Under the pieces are notes generated by a model. That model searched no databases. It was not told where the DNA came from and saw only the letters and a list, made by a program, of their open reading frames with translations. Source: Candidatus Sulfotelmatobacter sp. (lineage in GTDB: Bacteria > Acidobacteriota > Terriglobia > Terriglobales > Acidobacteriaceae). Taken from it: DNA of 6,192 nucleotides. The stretch covers positions 1-6,192 of the forward strand of contig JASIKQ010000675.1 in the NCBI GenBank assembly GCA_030049565.1, read 5' to 3'. The translations under genes and the position numbers were made by a program. This document shows positions 1 to 5,439 of the stretch, one piece after another (the stretch's first letter is position 1; every line of letters begins with the position of its first letter).

Positions 1-1170
1 GTGGTTTTTGCCGCCCTTGTGAGTGCGGCTTTCTTTTTGCTTTATGTGCGCTGCGGGCCGGACCCTTATATCGCGGGCGTAGTGGTGCTTTGCGGTGCAT
101 GGGCGACGCAAATGCTATGGGGAGTGCGCCCGCAGATGATTTCGCTGCTGTTGACGAGTTTGTGGCTGCTGATTCTGGAGCGGGCGGAGCGCAATCCGAA
201 ACTGTTGTGGTGGACTTTGCCGCTGACGCTGCTCTGGGTGAATCTTCATGCGGGATTCGCTCTGGGATTGGCGCTGTCGGCCTTATTTGTGGCTGGGGAT
301 TGGGTCGAACGTCGGCTGGGGATGGCAAGGCCAGGAATGGGTGGCGCGAGATTGCCGATGATCGTTCTGCTGCTCGATCTCGCACTTGTGCTTTTCAATC
401 CGAACGGCGCGCGTATGTACCTCTATCCGATAGAAACTCTTCGTTCGCAGGTGATGCAGGCCTACATCGCGGAATGGGCGTCGCCGAACTTTCATAAGGC
501 GGAATATTGGCCTTTGCTGGCGCTTCTGCTCACAGCTTTTGCCATGCTTGGGTGTGCGCGGGCGCGCGTGCGGCCACGCGATCTGCTGTTGTTGATTGTG
601 AGCCTCTATGCGGCGTTTTGCGCCATACGGATGATTGCTCTGTTTGTGCTGATCGTGTCGCCGTTGATCTGCCGGGGTATGGGCGACTTAATTAACGTCC
701 GTTCCAGTCGAGCGCGCCAGTTCCCCATAGGTGCATGGGCGAATGCGATCATCGTGCTGGGCATGGCAGTTTTTGCCGGCGTTCACGTGCGGCAGGTGAT
801 TCAGCAACGGCCACAGGCCGAGGCGGAACGCTTTCCCGAGCGCGCCATCGCGTATCTTCAGGCGCATCCGCCGTCCTGTCCCATTTTTAACCACTATGAT
901 TGGGGCGGTTATCTGATCTGGAAGCTTTATCCGCAGGCTCGGGTCTTCATCGACGGACGCGCTGATCTTTACGGGGAACACTTCTTGAATGAATTCGCCA
1001 AGACCTATGAGCTCAAAGACGATTGGCGTCATACCCTGGAGCGGTGGAGAATCAAAACGGTAATAATTCCCACGAATTCTGCCCTCGCGCAGGGATTGCA
1101 GATTTCGCCGGGCTGGACCATTCTGTACCAAGACTCGCGGGCGATCGTGCTCAGTGCTTCGAGGCCTTAG
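1..1170 (+). CDS. Polytopic membrane protein, glycosyltransferase-39/PMT-like, probably 5'-truncated
   Basis: The frame is open from the first base to TAG at 1168-1170 (389 codons). A GTG sits at base 1, but no upstream sequence is visible and such proteins are usually longer at the N-terminus, so the true start is probably outside the window. There are about eight hydrophobic segments (roughly residues 3-16, 24-40, 46-60, 69-98, 118-133, 170-185, 194-222 and 245-262), followed by a soluble C-terminal domain of about 120 residues, probably periplasmic. Features I associate with this family are RPQ at 43-45, WVNLHAGFALG at 79-89, NPNGARMYLYP at 133-143, EWASPNFH at 158-165, and a C-terminal block with DWGGYLIW (300-307) and FIDGRADLYG (316-325). 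Family resemblance suggests a lipid-linked sugar transferase or a relative, but no catalytic residue can be assigned and the substrate is unknown. It is separated from the pilus genes by 253 nt and is probably a separate transcription unit. Confidence 0.72.
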   Translation: MVFAALVSAAFFLLYVRCGPDPYIAGVVVLCGAWATQMLWGVRPQMISLLLTSLWLLILERAERNPKLLWWTLPLTLLWVNLHAGFALGLALSALFVAGDWVERRLGMARPGMGGARLPMIVLLLDLALVLFNPNGARMYLYPIETLRSQVMQAYIAEWASPNFHKAEYWPLLALLLTAFAMLGCARARVRPRDLLLLIVSLYAAFCAIRMIALFVLIVSPLICRGMGDLINVRSSRARQFPIGAWANAIIVLGMAVFAGVHVRQVIQQRPQAEAERFPERAIAYLQAHPPSCPIFNHYDWGGYLIWKLYPQARVFIDGRADLYGEHFLNEFAKTYELKDDWRHTLERWRIKTVIIPTNSALAQGLQISPGWTILYQDSRAIVLSASRP

Positions 1171-1179
1171 CTTGGCCTC
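1161..1179 (+). terminator. Inverted repeat over the stop codon of the membrane protein gene
   Basis: GAGGCC (1161-1166) and GGCCTC (1174-1179) form a perfect 6-bp stem with a 7-nt loop that contains the TAG stop. No T-run follows directly. GGCCTC can instead pair, with one G-T pair, with GGGGCC at 1217-1222, which is followed by TTTTT (1223-1227). Either could end the upstream transcript, but neither is a textbook intrinsic terminator. Confidence 0.25.
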
Positions 1180-1263
1180 CAGCGGTTACCCTGGGTATGC
1201 AAGAAATTACACTTTCGGGGCCTTTTTGCGAGTATGATGTGGGGTATCAGAAATAAATAATCT

Positions 1264-1343
1264 CCCTGCGCAGGACGTTTGCGAGTACGCGGGATGCAAG
1301 TCCCAGGGCCTGGGGGCTTTTGATTTGCTTTGCAGGCGGTTGG
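1264..1343 (+). promoter_or_regulatory. Possible GEMM-I-like (cyclic di-GMP class I) aptamer, tentative
   Basis: By eye, short blocks occur in the same order as in the class I cyclic di-GMP riboswitch. GCGCAGGAC (1268-1276) compares with GCACAGGGC, GGGATGCAAGTCC (1291-1303) with GGGACGCAAAGCC, AGGGCCT (1305-1311) with CCGGCCU, and AGGCGGTTGG (1334-1343) with the 3' AGCGGGGUUACC region. A closing stem CCTGC/GCAGG (1265-1269 with 1332-1336) and an arm GGAC/GTCC capped by GCG-AGTA-CGC (1281-1290) can be drawn. Against it, the CAAACC strand and the GAAA tetraloop are missing and the second arm is very short. The RNA may instead be another structured leader or no aptamer at all. Confidence 0.17.
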
Positions 1344-1407
1344 AAAGCTGTGTGGTATCGAGTCTTTTGTGTGAATGAAAGGCGCAGATCGAAGTGTGTG
1401 ATTTCTT

Positions 1408-1413
1408 AGGAGG
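1408..1413 (+). promoter_or_regulatory. Strong Shine-Dalgarno site of flp
   Basis: A perfect AGGAGG lies 10 nt before the ATG at 1424 and is followed by a second purine-rich AGG (1415-1417). It is the strongest ribosome binding site in the window, which suits an abundantly made pilin and fixes the start of this small gene. Confidence 0.85.
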
Positions 1414-1423
1414 AAGGTAAACA

Positions 1424-1585
1424 ATGGATTATCTTCGCGGATTGTGGCGCCACGATGAAGGACAGGACATCGCGGAATATGCGGTGATGCTGGCGGTAAT
1501 TCTGGTCATCGTGGTAGGGACGGTTCGGCTGATCGGCTCTAACGCCAACAATGTTTTCTCCAACGTTGCCAGTTCTATTCAGTAA
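1424..1585 (+). CDS. flp: Flp family type IVb prepilin
   Basis: This 53-codon gene starts at ATG 1424 and ends at TAA 1583-1585. The product begins MDYLRGLWRHDEG, a short basic leader, and continues QDIAEYAVMLAVILVIVVG. Flp prepilins are cut after the leader glycine by a TadV/CpaA-type peptidase. Here Gly13 precedes a mature chain with Glu at +5 and Tyr at +6, the diagnostic Flp signature. The mature pilin would be 40 residues: one hydrophobic helix (about residues 19-38) and a short polar Asn/Ser-rich tail ending SNVASSIQ. This is within the small size typical of Flp pilins. It is the major structural subunit of the Tad pilus, inserted in the inner membrane before assembly. Its place as first gene of the cluster, behind a long leader and a perfect Shine-Dalgarno site, is usual. 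No prepilin peptidase gene follows it here. Confidence 0.93.
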   Translation: MDYLRGLWRHDEGQDIAEYAVMLAVILVIVVGTVRLIGSNANNVFSNVASSIQ

Positions 1586-1664
1586 GGGAAGCAAAGCCAT
1601 GGCATATGCGAAGCCTGGCTGCATGGCGCAACCATGCCCACTTGCGGAGTGCTAACGGAGCGTT
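1586..1664 (+). promoter_or_regulatory. flp-cpaB spacer with mutually exclusive hairpins
   Basis: GCATGG (1621-1626) and CCATGC (1632-1637) form a perfect 6-bp stem with a 5-nt loop. It can be extended by TGG/CCA (1616-1618 with 1638-1640) across a 2-nt bulge. The overlapping CATGGC (1622-1627) is also perfectly complementary to GCCATG (1596-1601), so the two stems exclude each other. There is no T-run, so this is not a classic terminator. A 3' hairpin that protects or partly ends the flp message, separating high pilin output from the low-abundance machinery, is plausible but inferred. Confidence 0.4.
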
Positions 1665-2534
1665 ATGAATCGTACTCGTCTACTACTGATCGGAGTTCTG
1701 GCCCTGGCTTTGGGAGCTGTCGTCAGTCTCCTGGTCTATAAAAATCTGCAAGGCAAAGGAGCCGCGGACAACCAGCCGGGTGCGGACGTGCTGGTGGCGG
1801 CGGGAGATATTCAAGTGGGCGCCCGAATCGAAGAGCGTGACGTGCGCGTGGCGCGATTCCCCGCTTCTGGACTGCCCGCGGGAGTTTTCTCCAAAAGGTC
1901 GCAGGTGCTGGGCCGGGGAGTGATTATTCCTATTTCCAAGGGAGAATTCATTCTGCCCAGCAAATTGGCTCCCGAGAACGCGGGAGCGGGCTTGCCAGCG
2001 CTGATTCCGCCGGGGATGCGAGCAGTTTCCGTGCGAGTGAACGAAGTCGTCTCAGTGGCAGGTTTCGTCGGGCCGGGAACACGCGTGGATGTGCTGCTGA
2101 CCGGGACGCCGGGGGGCAGTACGGAGCCGCAAACGACAACCGTGTTGCAGAACGTGGCGGTGATCGCTTCCGGCCACACTCTGGAACGCAACGCCAATGG
2201 CGAAGCACAGAATACTCCGGTGATCACGCTCCTGACCTCGCCCGAAGATGCCGAGCGCGTCACCCTTGCCCAGAATGAAGGCAAAATTCAGCTCTCGCTG
2301 CGCAATCCCCTGGATACACAACAGGACCCCGTAGACTCGGCCAATGCGAAAGGTCTGTACAAAGCTGGAACCCCGCCCCCGGCGCCACGGCCAGTTATTC
2401 GTCCGGTAAAACAGCCAAAAACTGAGAAACCGCCTCCCTCTCCATCGGTGCTCAGTGTAGAGGTTTATCAGGGTGACAAAAAGCCGGACGTGGTGAAGTT
2501 CCCGGAACAGAGTGGCGAGCAGCAGCCGCAGTAG
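1665..2534 (+). CDS. cpaB: CpaB/RcpC, Flp pilus assembly protein
   Basis: The 289-residue product starts at ATG 1665 behind a modest GGAG (1657-1660) and ends at TAG 2532-2534. An N-terminal transmembrane helix or uncleaved signal (about 5-25, LLLIGVLALALGAVVSLLVY) anchors it in the inner membrane with the rest in the periplasm. A SAF-like domain follows (about 41-104: VLVAAGDIQVGARI, DVRVARFP, GRGVIIPISKGEFI). Then comes the RcpC domain (about 110-215) with GMRAVSVRVNEV, GFVGPGTRVDVLLT, VLQNVAVIASG and a TLLTSPEDAERVTLAQ block typical of the family. Residues 236-261 form a proline-rich linker. The end, VEVYQGDKKPDVVKF (265-279), resembles the C-terminal strand seen in many CpaB proteins. In Tad systems RcpC/CpaB works with the secretin and is proposed to gate or stabilise the outer-membrane channel. 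The length is normal for the family. Confidence 0.93.
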   Translation: MNRTRLLLIGVLALALGAVVSLLVYKNLQGKGAADNQPGADVLVAAGDIQVGARIEERDVRVARFPASGLPAGVFSKRSQVLGRGVIIPISKGEFILPSKLAPENAGAGLPALIPPGMRAVSVRVNEVVSVAGFVGPGTRVDVLLTGTPGGSTEPQTTTVLQNVAVIASGHTLERNANGEAQNTPVITLLTSPEDAERVTLAQNEGKIQLSLRNPLDTQQDPVDSANAKGLYKAGTPPPAPRPVIRPVKQPKTEKPPPSPSVLSVEVYQGDKKPDVVKFPEQSGEQQPQ

Positions 2535-2606
2535 CCGCCAAACGCAGCAACTGCGGGTTTTGTACGTGGGGGCAGGAGGTTTCCTCAACTGGAGAGGAAT
2601 CACACG
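2535..2606 (+). promoter_or_regulatory. cpaB-cpaC spacer with small hairpin and ribosome binding site
   Basis: CGCAG (2543-2547) and CTGCG (2551-2555) form a 5-bp stem with a 3-nt loop, followed by GGTTTT. CTGCGG (2551-2556) can alternatively pair with CCGCAG at 2526-2531, across the cpaB stop codon. The U-tract is short, so this is at most a weak attenuator. GGAGAGGA (2591-2598) is the likely Shine-Dalgarno site of cpaC, about 8 nt before the ATG. Confidence 0.35.
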
Positions 2607-4028
2607 ATGAAGGTTCGCAGCGTAGTTCTCCCAGCGGTGGCACTGGCTTTTTGGGGGCAGGGGGTGAAACTCGCCCGAGCGGAATCGTGGCCGCAGCAAA
2701 CGACGACAGATTCCAGCCCTGCTCCGCAACAACCGGTTCCCCCACCGACCAGCCAAGCTACTTTGCCGCCGTCTTCGGTTCAAACCTCGGCGCCTTTGCG
2801 CGTGATGGTGGACAAATCACTGCTGATCAACACCACGGAGCGGCTGAAGCGCATTTCCGTGACCGATCCGACCGTGGCATATGCCACTGTAATCACTCCC
2901 ACGCAAATTCTGGTCCATGGACGAGCGCCGGGCGAAGTGTCGCTGCTTATCTGGGATGAGAACGAGCGTTCGCGCAGTTTCGATTTGCGGGTTGATGTGG
3001 ACGTCAGCGCCTGCGCCGAGGAAGAGAAGCGTGTGTTTCCGGACGAGCAGATTGCGGTCACGCCCTCGCGGTCGGCGATTGTTCTCTCGGGCCACGTAAG
3101 CACTGAAGATGTGGCCAAGCGTGCGGGAGAGCTGGCGGCGGCCTATTCAAAGAATGTGGTGAACGTGCTGACATTTGGCCCGGTGGGCGCACAGGAAGTC
3201 CTGCTGGAAGTGAAGTTTGCTGAAGTTGACCGCAGCGCGATGACGCAGCTTGGGGCGAATTTCCTTTCCACCGGCGCGGCCAACACCATTGGAACTGCGA
3301 CCACAGGTCAGTACGGCGGCTTCGGAGCTCAACAGATCACCACCATCACTGGACAAAATCCTCCTTTCACGAGCAATCAGACGCTGAGCAACGTTCTGAA
3401 CTTATTCCTCTTCCGGCCGGACATTCACTTCGGCGCGGTAATCGAAGCGCTGCAAACCAAGAATCTGCTTCAGATTCTGGCTGAGCCCAATTTGATCGCG
3501 GTAAACGGCAAGAAAGCAAGTTTCCTTGCAGGCGGGCAATTTCCTTTTCCGATTGTGCAGCCGGGGCAGGGTTTCACAGCGGTGACGATTTCGTTCAAGG
3601 AATTCGGCGTGAAGCTGGACTTCACGCCAGTCATTATGCCTAACGGCAACATTCATTTGACGGTTGCGCCGGAGGTGAGCACGCTGGATTTTGCCGACGC
3701 CCTGACCATTTCGGGTTTCACTGTTCCCGCCTTGAGCACGCGCAAAGCGGAAACGGAGTTTGAGTTGAAGGATGGGCAGAGCTTCGTGATCGCCGGCTTA
3801 ATCGACAATCGCGTGACCGATGTTTGGAACAAAATCCCGGGATTGGGTGACATCCCGATTCTCGGTACTTTTTTCAAAAGCAAGAGCATTCAGAAAAGCA
3901 ATTCGGAATTGATGGTGTTGTGCACGGTGCATACGGTCTCACCGAACAATGTGCCACCTCCGACGCCGAAGAATCCGGATACGTTCATCAACAACGATAA
4001 GTTTGACGGGAAGAAGCCGGGAAAGTAG
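2607..4028 (+). CDS. cpaC: CpaC/RcpA, Tad pilus outer-membrane secretin
   Basis: The 473-residue product starts at ATG 2607 and ends at TAG 4026-4028. A signal peptide (1-25) ends ARA, with probable cleavage before Glu26. A Gln/Pro/Ser/Thr-rich linker spans about 27-62. The secretin/pilus N-terminal domain is at about 64-133: VDKSLLINTTERLKRISV, DPTVAYATVITPTQILVHG and GEVSLLIWDE. A BON-like segment follows at about 144-190 (AIVLSGHVSTEDVAKRA). The C-terminal secretin domain covers about 195-446. It contains VLLEVKFAEVDR (198-209), LAEPNLIAVNGKKASFLAGG (291-310), GVKLDFTPVI (334-343), VAPEVSTLD (353-361), ELKDGQSFVIAGL (386-398) and KIPGLGDIPILGTFF (409-423). By family knowledge it forms the multimeric outer-membrane pore through which the Flp fibre leaves. 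The length is normal. The final motif is unusual: MVLCTVHTVSP (436-446) stands where most relatives have a Thr-Pro pair. Confidence 0.95.
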   Translation: MKVRSVVLPAVALAFWGQGVKLARAESWPQQTTTDSSPAPQQPVPPPTSQATLPPSSVQTSAPLRVMVDKSLLINTTERLKRISVTDPTVAYATVITPTQILVHGRAPGEVSLLIWDENERSRSFDLRVDVDVSACAEEEKRVFPDEQIAVTPSRSAIVLSGHVSTEDVAKRAGELAAAYSKNVVNVLTFGPVGAQEVLLEVKFAEVDRSAMTQLGANFLSTGAANTIGTATTGQYGGFGAQQITTITGQNPPFTSNQTLSNVLNLFLFRPDIHFGAVIEALQTKNLLQILAEPNLIAVNGKKASFLAGGQFPFPIVQPGQGFTAVTISFKEFGVKLDFTPVIMPNGNIHLTVAPEVSTLDFADALTISGFTVPALSTRKAETEFELKDGQSFVIAGLIDNRVTDVWNKIPGLGDIPILGTFFKSKSIQKSNSELMVLCTVHTVSPNNVPPPTPKNPDTFINNDKFDGKKPGK

Positions 4029-4260
4029 AAGTGGTTTGCGGTTTGTGTTTGGGTTAAGCAGGATGCAGCAGAAGTGATCTTCGCGCATGTCGCTCCCCAG
4101 CGGAATATGGATTGGGGTCGCAGTGTTGGAAAGCCCGTCTGGAGCGGAATCGAAGCGCTGCGGCAATCCAAAATCAATCGCAAACGCTTGGCGCGAGCTT
4201 GTTCACCCTCCTTTCGGGGGTGGAATTAGGGCCGGCCAGGGGTGGGAGAATCTGTAGTCT
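4029..4260 (+). other. cpaC-cpaE spacer with nested inverted repeats, no convincing gene
   Basis: No ORF here has a credible start, ribosome site or recognisable product. Several inverted repeats nest. TCGCGC (4081-4086) pairs with GCGCGA (4191-4196). Inside it, CGCT-CCCC-AGCG (4091-4102) forms a hairpin, and TGGATTG (4108-4114) pairs with CAATCCA (4164-4170). That last stem is continued by CGCAG/CTGCG (4119-4123 with 4158-4162). Downstream, CACCCTC/GGGGGTG (4204-4210 with 4216-4222, one T-G pair) forms a second hairpin, and GGCCGGCC (4230-4237) is a perfect palindrome. The drawn fold is a three-way junction followed by a hairpin in front of cpaE. No T-run follows, so intrinsic termination is unlikely. 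A GGGAG (4244-4248), 12 nt before the cpaE ATG, is the probable ribosome site. Confidence 0.4.
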
Positions 4261-5433
4261 ATGCCAGAGCTTTCAGTTGTGATCGTGGCCACCGACACTG
4301 AGCAGCGAACCGTGCTGCAGGTGCTGGTGGATGGCACCAGCGTGGCCCGCACGAGTCATACCTGCGCAAGTTTTCCGGTGGCGGCATCGGACCCCATCAT
4401 GCGGCGCGTGCAGGCAGCCAACCCAGACGTGGTGATGGTCGACATCCCCGCCGACAGTTCCAGCACGGCGATGCGTGCCATTGAACTGCTGCATCAGGAA
4501 CTGCCCGAGTGTGCCGTATTTGCTATCGGAACTCTCAATCAGCCGCAGTTGATTGTGAGCGCGATGCGCTCCGGGGCGCGGGAATTTATTGAACGGCCCA
4601 CGACGACGACCGATCTTCTCGAAGCTTTCGTACGGCTCACGACCGCACAACGGCGAGTGCAGAAAGAAGGTCCGCGCGGCAGAGTCTTTACGGTGGTCAA
4701 CGCCAAGGGCGGGAGCGGAGCAACCACGGTTGCCGTGAATCTGGCGTTGGCGCTCCAATCGGCACACGGGAATACGGCTCTGGTAGACCTTGCTCCGCTG
4801 GGCCACACGGCATTGCACCTGAATTTGAAGCCGCTATTCAACCTGGCGGATGCCACGCGCAACCTGCACCGCATGGATAGCTCCTTGCTGGAAAGTTTTA
4901 TGACCCGGCATACGGGCGGACTGCAACTGCTGGCAGGAAGCAATACGCCGGCCGCGATCGAGCCTTCGACCACCGAGTTCGTGCGACTGTTCGACATGCT
5001 GGTTTCGCATTACCGCTACGTGGTGGTAGACAATTCCTCGCGGCTCGATCCCGCCAGCCGGCTGGTGTCGAATTTGTCGGAATGCGTTTTATTAGTGGCT
5101 GCCACCGACGTGGCGTCGCTGTGGAGTGCAGCTCGGGTACAGCAATACCTGGGAGAAACCGGCAACCGCGAGCGGCTGCGCCTGGTGCTGAATCGGTTCC
5201 GAAAAGTGCCGGGATTCAGCGAGTCGGATGCGGAAAATGCGGCCGGGGTGAAACTGTTGTGGCGCGTTCCCAATCAATATTTTGCGGTTTCATCGGCCAT
5301 CGATCGCGGCTCTCCAGTGATGGAACAGAGCCATACGGAAATTGCGCGGTGTTTCTCGGGACTGGCGCACGAATTGACTCGGAACGATGTGGATGTGAAG
5401 CGGGCCTCGTGGTCGTTGTTCAAAACTGTGTAA
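4261..5433 (+). CDS. cpaE: CpaE/TadZ, ParA/MinD-like pilus localisation ATPase
   Basis: The 390-residue product starts at ATG 4261; an in-frame TAG at 4255-4257 rules out an earlier start. Residues 1-130 form an atypical receiver domain. Asp12 and Asp61 (VVMVDIP) sit at acidic-pocket and phosphoacceptor positions, but the usual Lys-Pro after strand 5 is Arg-Pro (ERP, 111-113). Residues 140-370 form the P-loop ATPase domain. The Walker A region is NAKGGSGATT (147-156): the deviant-type first lysine (Lys149) is kept, but the P-loop lysine position before Thr-Thr is Ala154. Walker A-prime is LVDLAPLG (174-181), Walker B is VVVDNSS (254-260) and LLVAATD is at 277-283. The end has the family pattern NRFRK (311-315) and VPNQYFAVSSAIDRGSPV (336-353). 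TadZ/CpaE proteins mark the cell site where the Tad machine assembles. The gene lies 6 nt before cpaF. Confidence 0.93.
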   Translation: MPELSVVIVATDTEQRTVLQVLVDGTSVARTSHTCASFPVAASDPIMRRVQAANPDVVMVDIPADSSSTAMRAIELLHQELPECAVFAIGTLNQPQLIVSAMRSGAREFIERPTTTTDLLEAFVRLTTAQRRVQKEGPRGRVFTVVNAKGGSGATTVAVNLALALQSAHGNTALVDLAPLGHTALHLNLKPLFNLADATRNLHRMDSSLLESFMTRHTGGLQLLAGSNTPAAIEPSTTEFVRLFDMLVSHYRYVVVDNSSRLDPASRLVSNLSECVLLVAATDVASLWSAARVQQYLGETGNRERLRLVLNRFRKVPGFSESDAENAAGVKLLWRVPNQYFAVSSAIDRGSPVMEQSHTEIARCFSGLAHELTRNDVDVKRASWSLFKTV

Positions 5434-5439
5434 GGTCTT

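Larger units (their letters stand above)
1171..1423 (+). promoter_or_regulatory. Non-coding leader and promoter region of flp
   Basis: These 253 nt lie between the membrane protein gene and flp and hold no convincing gene. A TATGAT hexamer at 1233-1238 matches the sigma-70 -10 consensus at 5 of 6 positions, but no good -35 lies at the right distance, so the promoter is only a candidate. A start near 1245 would give a leader of about 180 nt. The leader is rich in short inverted repeats: the perfect palindrome CCTGCGCAGG (1265-1274); GGAC/GTCC (1273-1276 with 1300-1303); GGGA/TCCC (1291-1294 with 1301-1304); CCCAG/CTGGG (1302-1306 with 1310-1314); and GCTTT/AAAGC (1327-1331 with 1344-1348). A long structured leader in front of a pilin gene fits post-transcriptional control. 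Confidence 0.45.

Noticed and set aside
1215..1230. Possible sigma-54 promoter (TTGC at 1226-1229)
   Set aside because: With the required spacing, the -24 element reads TCGGGG instead of TGGCAC and the essential GG is shifted, so the match is too poor.
1376..1402. Eight-codon ORF in the flp leader (ATG 1376 to TGA)
   Set aside because: It has no ribosome site at a proper distance and is too short to separate from chance.
2052..2783. 243-codon open frame on the minus strand
   Set aside because: It spans the cpaB end, the spacer and the cpaC start, has an Arg-rich, low-quality composition with no recognisable domain, and lies antisense to two well-supported genes. It is a shadow of GC-rich coding sequence.
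3890..4183. 97-codon minus-strand frame across the cpaC end and the spacer
   Set aside because: A third of it is antisense to the conserved secretin C-terminus. No ribosome site or recognisable product is visible, so it does not make the spacer coding.
4204..4223. Intrinsic terminator before cpaE
   Set aside because: The hairpin is good, but it is followed by GAATTAGGG with no U-tract on either strand. It is kept only as part of a structured spacer.
4273..4818. 181-codon open frame on the minus strand inside cpaE
   Set aside because: It is wholly antisense to the recognisable TadZ receiver and ATPase sequence, and its product is His/Arg/Gly-rich with no known motif.
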